DNA of 64,000 bases from CBDDEC01 sp965226785. GTDB taxonomy: Bacteria > Chloroflexota > Dehalococcoidia > UBA2979. The translations under genes and the position numbers were made by a program. Below the pieces are notes generated by a model. That model was not told the DNA's origin. It made no database searches and worked only from the letters and a program-made list of their open reading frames with translations. Of this stretch, positions 1-12,547 are shown in pieces; positions within the stretch are counted from its first letter, which is position 1; the number at the start of each line of letters is the position of its first letter. The stretch spans positions 1,302,001 to 1,366,000 of the forward strand of contig CBDDEC010000004.1 of the NCBI GenBank assembly GCA_965226785.1. The letters are read 5' to 3'.

Positions 1-67
1 CTCTTCCGCCTATGATCCGCCACGCCGCCCGCCGGACTCGCGGCGCGCGCGACCGGAGGACGGCAGC

Positions 68-1258
68 ATGACCCAGATCCCAGCCCACCTTGGCGAGCTG
101 AACGACGAGTGGCTGACGCACGCCATGCGCAGCAGCGGCTACATCGGAGCTACCGGCGAGGTGACGGGACACACCGCCTCCCGGATCGGAGAAGGCACCG
201 GCTTCCTCGGAGACCTCGCTCGCATCGAGATCAACTACTCCGGCGCCAACGATGGCGCACCCACCACGATGATCGCCAAGTTTCCGACCGAGAAGCCCGA
301 GAACCGAGGCTTCGGTGTGATGCTCGGAGCCTACGAGAACGAGATCCGATTTTACGACGAGCTTGCGGCGCAGATGCCCGTCTCCGTCCCCGACTGCTAC
401 TTTGGCGCGCTCGACCCCGAGGCGCGCAGCTCGGCGGTCGTGGGCAAGGTCGTGGGCTGGCTGCCTTCGGCGATCACGCTGCGGCTCATGGACCGTCTCA
501 CACTCGCCGCCGGCAGCAGCGACCGCGGCTTCGGCCTGCTGATCGAGGACCTCGGCGATCGCCGCGTTGGAGACCAGGCTGGAGGCTGTGGCCTCGAGGA
601 GGCCGAGCTCGCGTTGACCGCCCTGGCGGCGATGCATGCCACGTTCTGGGAGAGCCCCGTCCTCGATCGCCCCTGGGTCCGGCGGGCGGATGACACGCCG
701 GGCCTGGTGCATGGCCTTTTCCAGCGCGCCTGGCCCGTCTACGAAGAACGCTTCGGCGCGCTGCTCACGCCCGAGGTGCGCGAGCGCACCGACTGGGTGG
801 CCGAGCACGGTCCGCAACTGCTGCGGCGGATGGGTCGCGCTCCGCTGACCCTCGCACATGGCGACTATCGCCTCGACAACCTGATGTTCCACGACCCGGG
901 CACGGGGTCGGAGGAGATCACGATGATCGACTTCCAGGGAGTCACCGCCTCGAACCCGATGGCGGACGTCGCCTACTTCCTGCTCCCCAATGTCCACGCG
1001 GAGGTCGCCGAGGAGCACGAAGATCGATTGGTCAAGACCTACCACGATGCCCTCGTCGCCGACGGGGTGAACAACTACAGCTGGGAGCAGTGCCAGGAGG
1101 ACTACGTCCTCGCGCAGCTCTGGCTGGTGCACCGCGGGGTGATCCTGATCGGCACGCTCGACCTCTCGCACGAGCGTGGCATCGAGCTGGTCGAGCACGC
1201 CGTCGAGCGCTCGCTGCCCAAGGTGAATGCGATCGACGTCTCGACGATCCGCATCTGA
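68..1258 (+). CDS. EcKL/aminoglycoside-type phosphotransferase family protein
   Basis: A 396-residue protein of the protein-kinase-like small-molecule kinase group (EcKL/APH). The catalytic-loop motif LAHGDYRLDNLMF lies near residue 261 (HGD with N six residues on). The metal-binding motif MIDFQG follows near residue 287. These proteins phosphorylate small molecules, or act in acyl-CoA and xenobiotic catabolism in genomes of this kind; the substrate cannot be told. A GGAGG lies 8-9 bases before the ATG, and a TATGAT resembling a -10 box sits at 11-16. It is a separate gene upstream of the PAC2 gene. Family assignment is firm, function open. Confidence 0.85.
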   Translation: MTQIPAHLGELNDEWLTHAMRSSGYIGATGEVTGHTASRIGEGTGFLGDLARIEINYSGANDGAPTTMIAKFPTEKPENRGFGVMLGAYENEIRFYDELAAQMPVSVPDCYFGALDPEARSSAVVGKVVGWLPSAITLRLMDRLTLAAGSSDRGFGLLIEDLGDRRVGDQAGGCGLEEAELALTALAAMHATFWESPVLDRPWVRRADDTPGLVHGLFQRAWPVYEERFGALLTPEVRERTDWVAEHGPQLLRRMGRAPLTLAHGDYRLDNLMFHDPGTGSEEITMIDFQGVTASNPMADVAYFLLPNVHAEVAEEHEDRLVKTYHDALVADGVNNYSWEQCQEDYVLAQLWLVHRGVILIGTLDLSHERGIELVEHAVERSLPKVNAIDVSTIRI

Positions 1259-1334
1259 GGCAGAGGACGCCCCCGACGCATGCTCTCCTCGTCGCGACGC
1301 GCCGGAGGCTCGCGTCGAGGGCTATGCTGGTGAC

Positions 1335-2219
1335 GTGAGCGAAATCCGATACACCGACCGCCCGACCCTGCGGCGTCCGCTGCTGATCGCTGCGTTCTCC
1401 GGCTGGAACGATGCCGGCGACGCGGCAACAAGCGCCGTGAAGTTCATGCAACGCCGCTGGCGCGCCGACACGTTCGCAACCGTCGACCCCGAGCACTTCT
1501 TCGACTTCACGCAGGCGCGACCGCTCGTGCGGCTGCGCGAGGGCAAGCGCGTGATCGAGTGGCCGTCCAACACGTTCTCGGGCCATGTCCTCGAGGACCA
1601 CGACCGCGACATCATCCTGCTGAACGGCACGGAACCCCACCTCTACTGGCGTCACTACATCGAATCGATCCTCGAAGTCTGCGAGGCCTACGAGATCTCG
1701 GGCTTCGTCACGCTGGCGGCTCTGCTCGCCGAGGCCAGCCACGCGCGTCCCGTACGCGTGACGGGATCCTCGACGGACGACGACCTCGCACGCATCTTCG
1801 AGCTGAGCGAAAACACCACCTCCCGCTACGAGGGGCCCACCGGCATCGTCGGTGTGCTCTCGCAGGCCATCCGCGACACCGATATTCCCAGTGCGTCGAT
1901 GTGGGCGAACGTACCCTTCTACGTGCAACGGTCGCCAAACCCGAAGGGCTCGTTGGCGCTCCTCGAGCGGGTCAACCGCGGGCTCGAGCTCAACCTCACG
2001 TTGCACGACCTCGAGGTCTTCGGAGCCCGCTTCGACGCGCAGGTGCAGTCCGACATCGCCAGCAATCCGGAGGTCGCCGAGCTGGCCCAGCGACTCGAGG
2101 ACGAGGAGCCCGACGAGTCCTCGTCACCGAACGATGACGATGAGCTGCCGGACCCCGGCGCGATGGTCGACGAGCTCGAGCGCTTCCTGCGCCAGCAGCG
2201 GGATGACGCGAAGGAATAG
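1335..2219 (+). CDS. PAC2 family protein
   Basis: About 294 residues. The N-terminal segment with LLIAAFSGWNDAGDAAT is the hallmark of the PAC2 (proteasome-assembly-chaperone-like) family found in Actinobacteria, Chloroflexota and archaea. The C-terminus is acidic (EDEEPDESS, NDDDELPD) and ends in a predicted helix. The GTG at 1335 is chosen because the family begins a few residues before the first strand; an in-frame ATG at 1227 would overlap the preceding gene by 32 bases and add unrelated residues. The biochemical role of bacterial PAC2 proteins is not established. Confidence 0.82.
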   Translation: MSEIRYTDRPTLRRPLLIAAFSGWNDAGDAATSAVKFMQRRWRADTFATVDPEHFFDFTQARPLVRLREGKRVIEWPSNTFSGHVLEDHDRDIILLNGTEPHLYWRHYIESILEVCEAYEISGFVTLAALLAEASHARPVRVTGSSTDDDLARIFELSENTTSRYEGPTGIVGVLSQAIRDTDIPSASMWANVPFYVQRSPNPKGSLALLERVNRGLELNLTLHDLEVFGARFDAQVQSDIASNPEVAELAQRLEDEEPDESSSPNDDDELPDPGAMVDELERFLRQQRDDAKE

Positions 2220-2242
2220 GCTCCACCACCCGCCGCACCCGT

Positions 2243-2271
2243 TTGGTCGTCCCCTCCGGCAGTGTTATCCT
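2243..2271 (+). promoter_or_regulatory. putative pyr operon promoter
   Basis: TTGGTC (2243-2248) and TATCCT (2266-2271) are separated by 17 bases, a good sigma-70-type arrangement. Transcription from it would begin near 2278, just upstream of the PyrR-binding hairpin. The placement relative to the leader supports it; no experimental support is available. Confidence 0.5.
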
Positions 2272-2293
2272 GCCCTGCAACAGCCGAGTGCGT

Positions 2294-2326
2294 TGTTTTA
2301 ATCCGGTCCTGCGAGGCCGGGAAGGG
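2294..2326 (+). promoter_or_regulatory. PyrR-binding RNA element in the pyr leader
   Basis: The segment from TTTTAAT through CCGG-TCCTGCGAGG-CCGG to GAAGGGG matches the conserved PyrR binding loop: a short GC stem (2303-2306 with 2317-2320) closing a loop with the invariant GAGG, flanked by an upstream TTTAAT and downstream GAAGG. In Firmicutes and Thermus such hairpins bind PyrR-UMP and favour termination; in mycobacteria PyrR acts on translation. It lies 155-187 bases before pyrR, consistent with feedback control of the whole operon by UMP/UTP. Confidence 0.8.
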
Positions 2327-2379
2327 GCGCCGCCATGACCGCCGCATGCGGCCGGGGCGACACGTCGAGCGCAAACATC

Positions 2380-2408
2380 ACGAGCGGTCACGCCGCCGTG
2401 ACGCTCGT
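2380..2408 (+). promoter_or_regulatory. long leader hairpin, possible antiterminator component
   Basis: ACGAGC-G-GTCACG (2380-2392) pairs with CGTGAC-GCTCGT (2397-2408): 12 base pairs with one bulged G and a four-base loop. It lies between the PyrR-binding hairpin and the terminator, where an attenuator's alternative structure is expected. The exact alternative pairing has not been worked out. Confidence 0.5.
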
Positions 2409-2422
2409 TGGTTCCCTCGTTT

Positions 2423-2447
2423 CCTCCCCCGCCAGGGAGGTTTTTTT
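2423..2447 (+). terminator. intrinsic attenuator terminator upstream of pyrR
   Basis: CCTCCC (2423-2428) pairs with GGGAGG (2435-2440) and is followed at once by seven T (2441-2447). This is a textbook Rho-independent terminator placed within the leader, 33 bases before the pyrR start, so it should act as the attenuator. Confidence 0.8.
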
Positions 2448-2480
2448 CACCCTCGGTCGGCCGTCCCCGGAGTCCCGGCG

Positions 2481-3020
2481 ATGACCGCGCCCGTGCTCGA
2501 CGAGCGGGGCCTGCGCCGCGTCCTGGGACGGATGGCTCACGAGATCGTGGAGGCGGACCCCGGAGTCGAGGACCTGGTGCTGCTGGGTATCCAGAGCGGC
2601 GGCGCGAGACTCGCCGAGCGTTTGGCCGACGCGATCGAACAGTTCGAGGGCACACGACCGCCCACCGGCACCATCGACGCGACGCTGCACCGTGACGATC
2701 TCGCTCAGCGCGGCCTCGACGCCACGCCGCGCCCGAGCACGATCCCGGACATCGAGGGGCGCGTCGTGGTGCTGGTCGACGACGTGCTCTACACCGGCCG
2801 CACCGTGCGCGCAGCGATGGACGCGCTCAACGACTTTGGACGCCCGCGCGCCGTGCGCCTCGCGGTCCTCGTCGACCGCGGCCACCGCGAGCTCCCGATC
2901 CGTGCCGACATGGTCGGCAAGAACATCCCCACATCGCGTGATGACGACGTGCGCGTGCTCCTCGAAGAAGCCGACGGCCGTGATGCGGTCGTTCTGGTGC
3001 CGGGGAAGGTGCCCTCATGA
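2481..3020 (+). CDS. pyrR: bifunctional pyr operon regulator / uracil phosphoribosyltransferase PyrR
   Basis: 179 residues. The PRPP-binding motif VVLVDDVLYTGRTVRAA and the PyrR-typical segments LLGIQSGGARLAERL and RGHRELPIRADMVGKN are all present. PyrR senses UMP/UTP and controls pyr mRNA through leader hairpins; it can also make UMP from uracil and PRPP. The ATG at 2481 is preceded by GGAG (2469-2472); an earlier in-frame ATG at 2262 would lie inside the regulatory leader. The stop overlaps the pyrB start by 4 nt (ATGA). Confidence 0.95.
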   Translation: MTAPVLDERGLRRVLGRMAHEIVEADPGVEDLVLLGIQSGGARLAERLADAIEQFEGTRPPTGTIDATLHRDDLAQRGLDATPRPSTIPDIEGRVVVLVDDVLYTGRTVRAAMDALNDFGRPRAVRLAVLVDRGHRELPIRADMVGKNIPTSRDDDVRVLLEEADGRDAVVLVPGKVPS

Positions 3021-4069
3021 CCACATCACGCTCTGAAGTGGCCACCGAGAAGGGCGCCGAGGATGCAGCTGACGCCGAGTCGACCTCACCCTGGCGACAC
3101 CACGACGTCCTCGACCTCGACGACTTCAGCACCGCGGAGATCGAGTTCACACTCGACCTCGCCGACCGCATGCGCGAGGTGCTCGACCGGCGCATCGCGC
3201 GGGGACCCGCGCTCCGCGGGTTCACGGTCGTCAACCTCTTCTACGAACCCTCGACGCGCACGCGTGCCTCGTTCGAACTGGCCGGTAAGGTGCTCGGCGC
3301 GGACGTCATCAGCGTCAACGCCGACACGTCCTCGGTGCAGAAGGGCGAGTCACTCGTCGACACCGTACGCACGCTGCGCGCGATGCGAACCGACGCGATC
3401 GTGATGCGCCACCCGATGGCAGGCGCTCCCTACTTCGCGGCCCAGCACACCGATGCTGCCATCATCAACGCTGGTGACGGCGCCCACGCCCACCCAACGC
3501 AGGCGCTGCTCGACCTCTACACGATGCGCAAGCACCTCGGCGACCTCCACGGCAAGCGCGTGGTCATGATCGGCGACATCGCACACTCCAGGGTCGCGCG
3601 CTCCGGCATGTGGGGCCTCGCGGCGATGGGTGCGCAAGTGGTGGTCTGCGGGCCGCCGACACTGTTGCCGCTGGGCCTGCGACCGGGCGATCGCCCAGCA
3701 CACGCCGAGTCAGCACTGCCGCCCGTCATCGTCGAGACCGACGCCGACGTGGCCATCGAGGGCGCGGACGTCGTCATGGCGCTCCGCCTGCAGAACGAGC
3801 GCCAGGAGGGCGGTCTGCTGCCTTCGATGCATGAGTACGCCGCGCACTACCAGGTCACCGAGGAACGCCTGGCGCGAGCGCGACCCGAGCACCTGCTGAT
3901 GCACCCCGGACCCAAGAACGAGGGCATCGAGATCGCCGGCCCGGTCGCATCGGGCCGCCATTCGATCATCGAAGAACAGGTCACCAACGGAGTCGCGGTC
4001 CGCATGGCCCTGCTCTACCTGCTCTCTGGCCAGACCGAGCTTCCAGCCGCGAGCGGAAGCGCCTCATGA
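3017..4069 (+). CDS. pyrB: aspartate carbamoyltransferase catalytic subunit
   Basis: 350 residues. It catalyses the committed step, carbamoyl phosphate plus L-aspartate to N-carbamoyl-aspartate. The carbamoyl-phosphate site FYEPSTRTRASFE is near residue 75; HPTQALLDLYT (about residue 158) and HPGPKNEG (about residue 296) are intact. About 30 extra N-terminal residues, rich in S/E/A, precede the fold, so the protein is longer than the usual 300-310. No pyrI regulatory chain follows. It overlaps pyrR and pyrC by 4 nt on either side. Confidence 0.96.
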   Translation: MTTSRSEVATEKGAEDAADAESTSPWRHHDVLDLDDFSTAEIEFTLDLADRMREVLDRRIARGPALRGFTVVNLFYEPSTRTRASFELAGKVLGADVISVNADTSSVQKGESLVDTVRTLRAMRTDAIVMRHPMAGAPYFAAQHTDAAIINAGDGAHAHPTQALLDLYTMRKHLGDLHGKRVVMIGDIAHSRVARSGMWGLAAMGAQVVVCGPPTLLPLGLRPGDRPAHAESALPPVIVETDADVAIEGADVVMALRLQNERQEGGLLPSMHEYAAHYQVTEERLARARPEHLLMHPGPKNEGIEIAGPVASGRHSIIEEQVTNGVAVRMALLYLLSGQTELPAASGSAS

Positions 4070-5409
4070 GCACCATCGCCATCCACAACGGCCGGGTGAT
4101 CGACCCCAGCCTCGGGCGGGACGGGGTTGCCGACGTGGTCATCGTCGACGGCCGCGTCAGCCGCGTCGGACCGAACGAGGGCGACATGGTCATCGACGCC
4201 GAGCGCATCGATGCGAGTGGCCTCGTCGTCACGCCGGGCTTCGTCGACCTGCACACACACCTGCGCGAGCCTGGCTTCGAATACAAGGAGACGATCGCGT
4301 CGGGGACCGCGGCCGCGGCCGCGGGTGGCTACACCACCGTCTGCGCAATGCCCAACACCGACCCACCGCTCGACTCGCGCCCCGCCATCGAGTCGGTGCT
4401 GCGCGAAGTCGAGGCCTCGGCGGTCGTGCGTGTGCTGCCGATCGGGTGCATCACGCGAGGGCGTGCCGGCCGCGAGCTGGCGCCGGCGGGTGAACTGGTG
4501 ACTGCTGGTGCGGTCGCGCTGAGCGACGATGGCGACGCGGTGAACGACGCCCGACTGATGCGACACGCGCTCGAATACTCGACCCGCTTCAACCTGCCGG
4601 TCGCGCAGCACTGCGAGGATGCGAGCCTGGTCCGCGACGGCCAGATGCACGAGGGCTGGGTCGCGACGAGGCTGGGCCTGCGCGGCCGGCCTGCGTCGGC
4701 CGAGGAGACGTTCGTCGCACGCGACATCGCGCTCACCGAGCTCACCGGCGCTCACCTCCACGTCTGCCATGTCTCAACGGCCGGCTCCGTCGCGTTGATC
4801 CGCGCGGCTCGCGAGCGCGGAGTGCACGTCACCGCCGAGGTCACACCGCACCACCTCACGCTCACCCACGAGGAAGTGGCCTTCGGCGAGAACTACACGT
4901 CGCTCACCTACAACACGAACGCGAAGGTCAACCCACCACTACGGGAGGAGCGGGATGTCGAGGCGCTGGCCGAGGCACTGCGCGAAGGAGTGATCGACGC
5001 GGTGGCTACTGACCATGCGCCGCACGCCGTCATGGACAAGGAGATCGAGTTCGACCTCGCCGCGCCGGGGATGACGATGTTGGAGACCGCCCTGGGCCTC
5101 TGCATGCGTCTGGTACACGACGGTCGCCTCGACCTCTCGACGTTGATCGAGCGGCTCACGGCTGGGCCCGTTCGAACGTTCCGCCTTGAGCGCCCCGGGC
5201 TCGAAGGCATCGGCACCCTGGCGCCGGGCGCTGTCGGAGACGTAGCGATCATCGACCCGAACGAGGAGTGGGTGGTCGAGCCCGAACGCTTCCATTCGAC
5301 CGGCCGCAACACCCCGCTCGCCGGCACGACCCTGCGCGGACGGGTGCTGGCGACCATCGCCGGCGGCGCCGTGGTGCACCAGACCGAACGAGTGGCCGCA
5401 CTGTCATGA
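4066..5409 (+). CDS. pyrC: dihydroorotase
   Basis: 447 residues, class I multifunctional-type dihydroorotase. It cyclises N-carbamoyl-aspartate to dihydroorotate. DLHTHLREPGFEYKET (about residue 61) supplies the two metal His of the HxH motif. The metal-bridging Lys region of the family is less obvious here. AQHCED, HVCHVST and ATDHAPH (about residue 314) supply the other His and the catalytic Asp. The length is normal for the family. It overlaps pyrB by 4 nt (ATGA) and is separated from carA by 10 nt. Confidence 0.95.
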   Translation: MSTIAIHNGRVIDPSLGRDGVADVVIVDGRVSRVGPNEGDMVIDAERIDASGLVVTPGFVDLHTHLREPGFEYKETIASGTAAAAAGGYTTVCAMPNTDPPLDSRPAIESVLREVEASAVVRVLPIGCITRGRAGRELAPAGELVTAGAVALSDDGDAVNDARLMRHALEYSTRFNLPVAQHCEDASLVRDGQMHEGWVATRLGLRGRPASAEETFVARDIALTELTGAHLHVCHVSTAGSVALIRAARERGVHVTAEVTPHHLTLTHEEVAFGENYTSLTYNTNAKVNPPLREERDVEALAEALREGVIDAVATDHAPHAVMDKEIEFDLAAPGMTMLETALGLCMRLVHDGRLDLSTLIERLTAGPVRTFRLERPGLEGIGTLAPGAVGDVAIIDPNEEWVVEPERFHSTGRNTPLAGTTLRGRVLATIAGGAVVHQTERVAALS

Positions 5410-5419
5410 GGGCACGCTG

Positions 5420-6553
5420 ATGACCACGCCGCCCGACGTCGCACCGAGCGTCGACGCACGCCCGCCGGCGCGCCTCGTGCTCGCGGACGGCCGCAGCTTC
5501 GAGGGCGTCGGCATCGGCGTCGACGCGCACGCCACCGGCGAAGTGGTGTTCAACACCTCGATGACTGGCTATCAGGAGGCGCTGACCGACCCCTCGTACG
5601 GCGGCCAGATCCTGATGATGACCTACCCGATCCAGGGCAACTACGGGACGAACGCGGCGGCTGACGAGAGCCGCGAGGTCCAGGTGCGGGGGTTCGTGGT
5701 GCGCGAGTTGACCGACCAACCCTCGCACTGGCTGAGTACCGCGACACTCGACAACTACTTGATCGACGCCGGAGTGTCAGGCATCGCCGAGATCGACACC
5801 CGCGCGCTGACGCGCCATCTCCGCTCGCAGGGCGTCGTGATGGGCACGATCACGCGCGACGAGACCGTCGAGGAGGCGCGGGTGCGACTTTCCTCGGAGC
5901 CGGACTATGCCTCTGGTGATTATGTCGAGCTTGTCTCGACGAAAACGCCGTACGACTTCGTCGAAGCACCGCATCGCGAGCCTGCCTCGGGACACCGCAT
6001 CGTCGTCGTCGACCTCGGGGTGAAGCACAACATCATGCGCCTGCTGCGCCACCGGGGGCCCGAGGTGACAACGGTGCCGCACACAACGAGCGCCGAGGAC
6101 GTCCTCGCGCTGAAGCCCTCGGGCGTCCTTTTCTCACCCGGTCCAGGCGACCCCATGCTCCTCGACCACGTCGTGACCACCGCACGGGGACTGATCGGCC
6201 GGACGCCGATCCTCGGGATCTGCTTGGGGCATCAGGTGATCGGGCGCGTCTTTGGTGCGTCGAGCTACAAGCTCAAGTTCGGCCATCGCGGCGCCAATCA
6301 CCCCGTCCGAGACGAGTTGACCGGTCGCGTCTACGTGACCGCGCAGAACCATGGCTTTGCCATCGATGGCGACGGTCTCGACGGTGCCGTACAGGTGTCG
6401 CAGGTGCATCTCAACGACGGGACGGTCGAGGGTCTTCAGCACAGAAGCGAGCCGGTGTTTACCATCCAGTACCACTCCGAGGCGTCGCCGGGACCTCATG
6501 ACACTGAGTTCCTGTTCGACCGGTTCGTCGAAGCCGTTCGAGAAGACGCCTAA
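5420..6553 (+). CDS. carA: carbamoyl-phosphate synthase small (glutaminase) subunit
   Basis: 377 residues. The N-terminal CPSase_sm domain contains FNTSMTGYQEALTDPSYGGQ. The C-terminal class I glutamine amidotransferase has the nucleophile Cys in GICLGHQVIG (about residue 268) and the His/Glu pair in YHSEASPG (about residue 351). It hydrolyses glutamine and channels ammonia to CarB. carA and carB are not adjacent: two small genes (6568-7793) lie between them. Confidence 0.96.
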   Translation: MTTPPDVAPSVDARPPARLVLADGRSFEGVGIGVDAHATGEVVFNTSMTGYQEALTDPSYGGQILMMTYPIQGNYGTNAAADESREVQVRGFVVRELTDQPSHWLSTATLDNYLIDAGVSGIAEIDTRALTRHLRSQGVVMGTITRDETVEEARVRLSSEPDYASGDYVELVSTKTPYDFVEAPHREPASGHRIVVVDLGVKHNIMRLLRHRGPEVTTVPHTTSAEDVLALKPSGVLFSPGPGDPMLLDHVVTTARGLIGRTPILGICLGHQVIGRVFGASSYKLKFGHRGANHPVRDELTGRVYVTAQNHGFAIDGDGLDGAVQVSQVHLNDGTVEGLQHRSEPVFTIQYHSEASPGPHDTEFLFDRFVEAVREDA

Positions 6554-6567
6554 ACGAGGACGAGATC

Positions 6568-7038
6568 ATGGCAACCGAAGTACGCCGAAGCACGAAGAGG
6601 GACGCCTCCCAGATCGCCGAGATCATCAGCGAGCTGGTGCAGGAACCCAATCCCGTTACGTTTAACCGCCCCTGGACCGCCGAGGAAGTCGAACAGTGGA
6701 TGGACCGCCAGGGCGACGAAGGCGCGATCTTCGTTGTCGATGACGGTCGCCAGATCCTCGGCTTCTGCGCGCTCGACTTCGACTCGTCCGAGCCTGACGA
6801 AGCCTCCTTCGGGACGTGGATGCGGCAGCGCAACCGCCGCCAGGGACACGGCACCGAGCTGGCCGAGGTAGCGCTCGGCTTCGCGCGGGAGCACGGCTAC
6901 AAGCGGATTCGCGCGCGACTGCCGGAGGACAACGAACCGGCGCTCTCGTACCTCTCCTCGATCGGGGCGCTCGTGCCGTTGACGAACCCGGGCACCGCGT
7001 TCGAGCTGCCGATCTACCAGGAACAGGACGAGGACTGA
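6568..7038 (+). CDS. GNAT family N-acetyltransferase
   Basis: 156 residues with a single GNAT fold. The acetyl-CoA pyrophosphate-binding motif RRQGHGTELAEVAL sits near residue 90, and the C-terminal strand-loop ARLPEDNEPALSYLSSIGA is typical of the family. GAGG lies just before the ATG, 14 nt after carA. The substrate is unknown. Its position inside the operon between carA and the 2H-like gene suggests co-transcription rather than a defined pyrimidine role. Confidence 0.85.
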   Translation: MATEVRRSTKRDASQIAEIISELVQEPNPVTFNRPWTAEEVEQWMDRQGDEGAIFVVDDGRQILGFCALDFDSSEPDEASFGTWMRQRNRRQGHGTELAEVALGFAREHGYKRIRARLPEDNEPALSYLSSIGALVPLTNPGTAFELPIYQEQDED

Positions 7039-7789
7039 TGGCGCTTCCCGAACTCGCCGTCGACTACGCCGCGCAGCGCGAGCACGACTGGACCGACTTC
7101 ACCGGCCGCAGCGGGCCTCCGCAGGACTATTGGGCCCACTGGGAAGAGCAGTCGCACAGCTGGAAGGTGCCGATCGAGTTCCTGCAGCCCATCGGGCTCG
7201 ACGCTCCGGACGCGTTTAAGCCACTACAGCCGCTGCTCGACACCCTCGAGGAGCTGGACGAAGTCGACGTGCCACCGGTCGAGTGGATGCACCTGACGTA
7301 CGTCCACGTCGGCTTCCTGCGCGCCACCGACATTCTCTGGTCGCAGGTCGAGTCGTTTTATGCCAACGCCGCACCCAGGATCCGGCGGGTCGAGCCGTTC
7401 ACGTTGGAGGTTGGAGGGATCTCCGTCGCCGATGACGAGCGTGTCTACATTGGCATCGACGACGGCGGTTCGTTCCGTGAGCTCCGCCAGCAGATCCGGA
7501 ACGGCGTGCCCAAGGTGTACGAGCGGTTCCGCGACGATCCGGTCTTCTCCGCCGAAGGCGGCGATGCATTCATCCCACAGATCGACATCGGCTTCCTCAC
7601 CGGCCGAGGCGACCGTCAACGAGTGATCGACGCCCTCGAGCCCCACCGCGAGCTCGCGGTCGGACCGATCGAGCAGACCATGATGAAGATGGCGCGCGTT
7701 CCGATCCAGCCACATGCGCACTACGCCGATCTGGACGTCGTCGCGGAGATTCCCCTCCTCGGCGCGAAGCACCGCGAGAGCTACCACAA

Positions 7790-7793
<4 letters not shown>
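7038..7793 (+). CDS. 2H phosphoesterase-like (2'-5' RNA ligase fold) protein, divergent
   Basis: 251 residues; the ATG overlaps the preceding stop by one base (TGATG). WMHLTYVHVGF (about residue 84) looks like the first HxT motif of the 2H/2'-5' RNA ligase superfamily, with the usual hydrophobic strand and glycine after it. The expected second HxT is replaced by IDIGFLTG (about residue 179), so catalysis is doubtful. The family call is inference from one motif and the size. It sits between the GNAT gene and carB in the pyr operon. Confidence 0.45.
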
Positions 7794-11061
<3,268 letters not shown>

Positions 11062-11065
<4 letters not shown>

Positions 11066-11742
11066 CCGCGGCGCGCGTCGGTGACGGACTCGACGCCATC
11101 CTCTTCGACCTGGACGGTACGCTCGTCGACTCGCTTCCCACGATCGCTCGCGCGATGGCGGCCGCCTGCCGTGAGCACGGCTACGAAGTCGACGCGGAGG
11201 CGGTGATCCCCATCATCGGCGCGCCAATGGCCGACCTGGCGGAGCGGGTGACCGGTGCGCCTCGTGCGGTCGCCGAGGCGATCAACGATAGCTATCTCCG
11301 CATCTACCACGGCGAGTACATCGCCCAGACGCCGGCACACGAGGGCGCGCACGACCTCCTGCGAGCCCTGCACGCGGCCGGAGCACCGCTGGGCGTCGTG
11401 ACCAACAAGAACGAGGCCGGCGGCCGGCGCATGGTCGAGGTGCAGGGCTGGCAGCCCTACTTCGCCAGCATCGTCGGCCGCGACACCGCAGCCGCCCCCA
11501 AGCCGGCGGCGGATCCCGCGCTGGCCGCGCTCGCCGAGTTGGACGTCGAGCCCGCGCGCACGGCACTGGTCGGCGACACCGAGTACGACATGGCCTGCGG
11601 CGCGGCCGCAAACCTCGGGCGCCTGATCGGCATCGTCGACAGCCGATCAGCCGAGCGGCTGCTCGAGGCCGGCGCGACGGACGTCGTCGCCGATCTCACG
11701 GAGGTCGGACGTCTGCTCCTCGATACGGTGCCCGCCTCTTGA
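11062..11742 (+). CDS. HAD-superfamily hydrolase (phosphoglycolate phosphatase-like)
   Basis: 226 residues, HAD subfamily IA. Motif I DLDGTLVDS is near residue 16, motif II VVTNKN near 113, motif III PKPAADP near 149, and motif IV VGDTEYDM near 172. The start is GTG, overlapping the carB stop (GTGA). It could be a phosphoglycolate phosphatase or a nucleotidase/pyrimidine-phosphate phosphatase; operon position makes a house-cleaning nucleotide role plausible but unproven. Confidence 0.85.
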
Positions 11743-12515
11743 AGCGCTACATCGTCGAGGTCGTCGAGCAGGCACGCCTGTACGGCGATACGCATGTGCT
11801 GTGGATGCGCCAACCGTGGGTCGACGACGCCTGGCATGACGGCCAGTTCGTCATGGTCTACATCGGCGAGGGCGACGACCCGCTCCTCGGACGGGCGATG
11901 TCGATCCATCGCACCCGTCCCAGCGCGGACGGCGCCGAGTTCGCGATTCTCTTCGAGGTCGTGGGCACGGGCACCGCATGGTTGGCGAGGCGTCGCGACG
12001 GCGACGAGATATCGATCGTCGGACCGCTGGGCCACGGCTTCCACCCGCGCGAGCGCGTCGAGAAGATGCTGCTCGTGGGCGGTGGGATCGGCTCCGCGCC
12101 GCTGATCGGCTTCGCGGAACGACTCGTCGGGGAGGGTCGCGAGGTCACGCTGATCCTCGGTGGTCGCAGCGACGCACAGATCTACCCGGCCGACCGGCTG
12201 GCGCCGGCGATCGAACTGGTCGTGACGACCGAGGACGGTTCGCTCGGTGAACGAGGGCGGGTGACCGCGCCGTTCGAGCGGCTCCTTGGCTGGTGTGACC
12301 AGGCCTTCGCCTGCGGTCCAGACCCGATGTTCGAAGCGCTCTACCGCGTCGTCCGCGACAGTGGCACGTCCAAGCCTGTGCAGGGACTGATGGAGGCGCG
12401 CATGGCTTGCGGCTTTGGCGTCTGCTACTCGTGCGCCATCTTTCCGCGGCGCGGCGGCGTCAAGCTGGTCTGCAGCGACGGACCGATGTTCGACCTCCGC
12501 GACGTCTACGCCTAA
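11739..12515 (+). CDS. pyrK: dihydroorotate dehydrogenase electron-transfer subunit
   Basis: 258 residues with ferredoxin-reductase-type FAD- and NAD-binding domains; GGGIGSAPLIGFAERL is the NAD-binding glycine motif. The C-terminal [2Fe-2S] cluster motif is ACGFGVCYSCAIF followed by VCSDG, giving four cysteines. With PyrD (class 1B) it passes electrons from dihydroorotate to NAD+. The TTG start overlaps the HAD gene stop (TTGA). pyrD is not adjacent but lies about 3.3 kb downstream. Confidence 0.92.
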   Translation: MKRYIVEVVEQARLYGDTHVLWMRQPWVDDAWHDGQFVMVYIGEGDDPLLGRAMSIHRTRPSADGAEFAILFEVVGTGTAWLARRRDGDEISIVGPLGHGFHPRERVEKMLLVGGGIGSAPLIGFAERLVGEGREVTLILGGRSDAQIYPADRLAPAIELVVTTEDGSLGERGRVTAPFERLLGWCDQAFACGPDPMFEALYRVVRDSGTSKPVQGLMEARMACGFGVCYSCAIFPRRGGVKLVCSDGPMFDLRDVYA

Positions 12516-12547
12516 CGTCAGACCCCCGGACGTCGAGGGAGTCGCCG

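Noticed and set aside
1032..2006. Long antisense open frame on the minus strand (also 4015-4770, 9467-10174 and similar)
   Set aside because: High GC makes long antisense frames common; these lack motifs and start signals and lie opposite well-supported genes.
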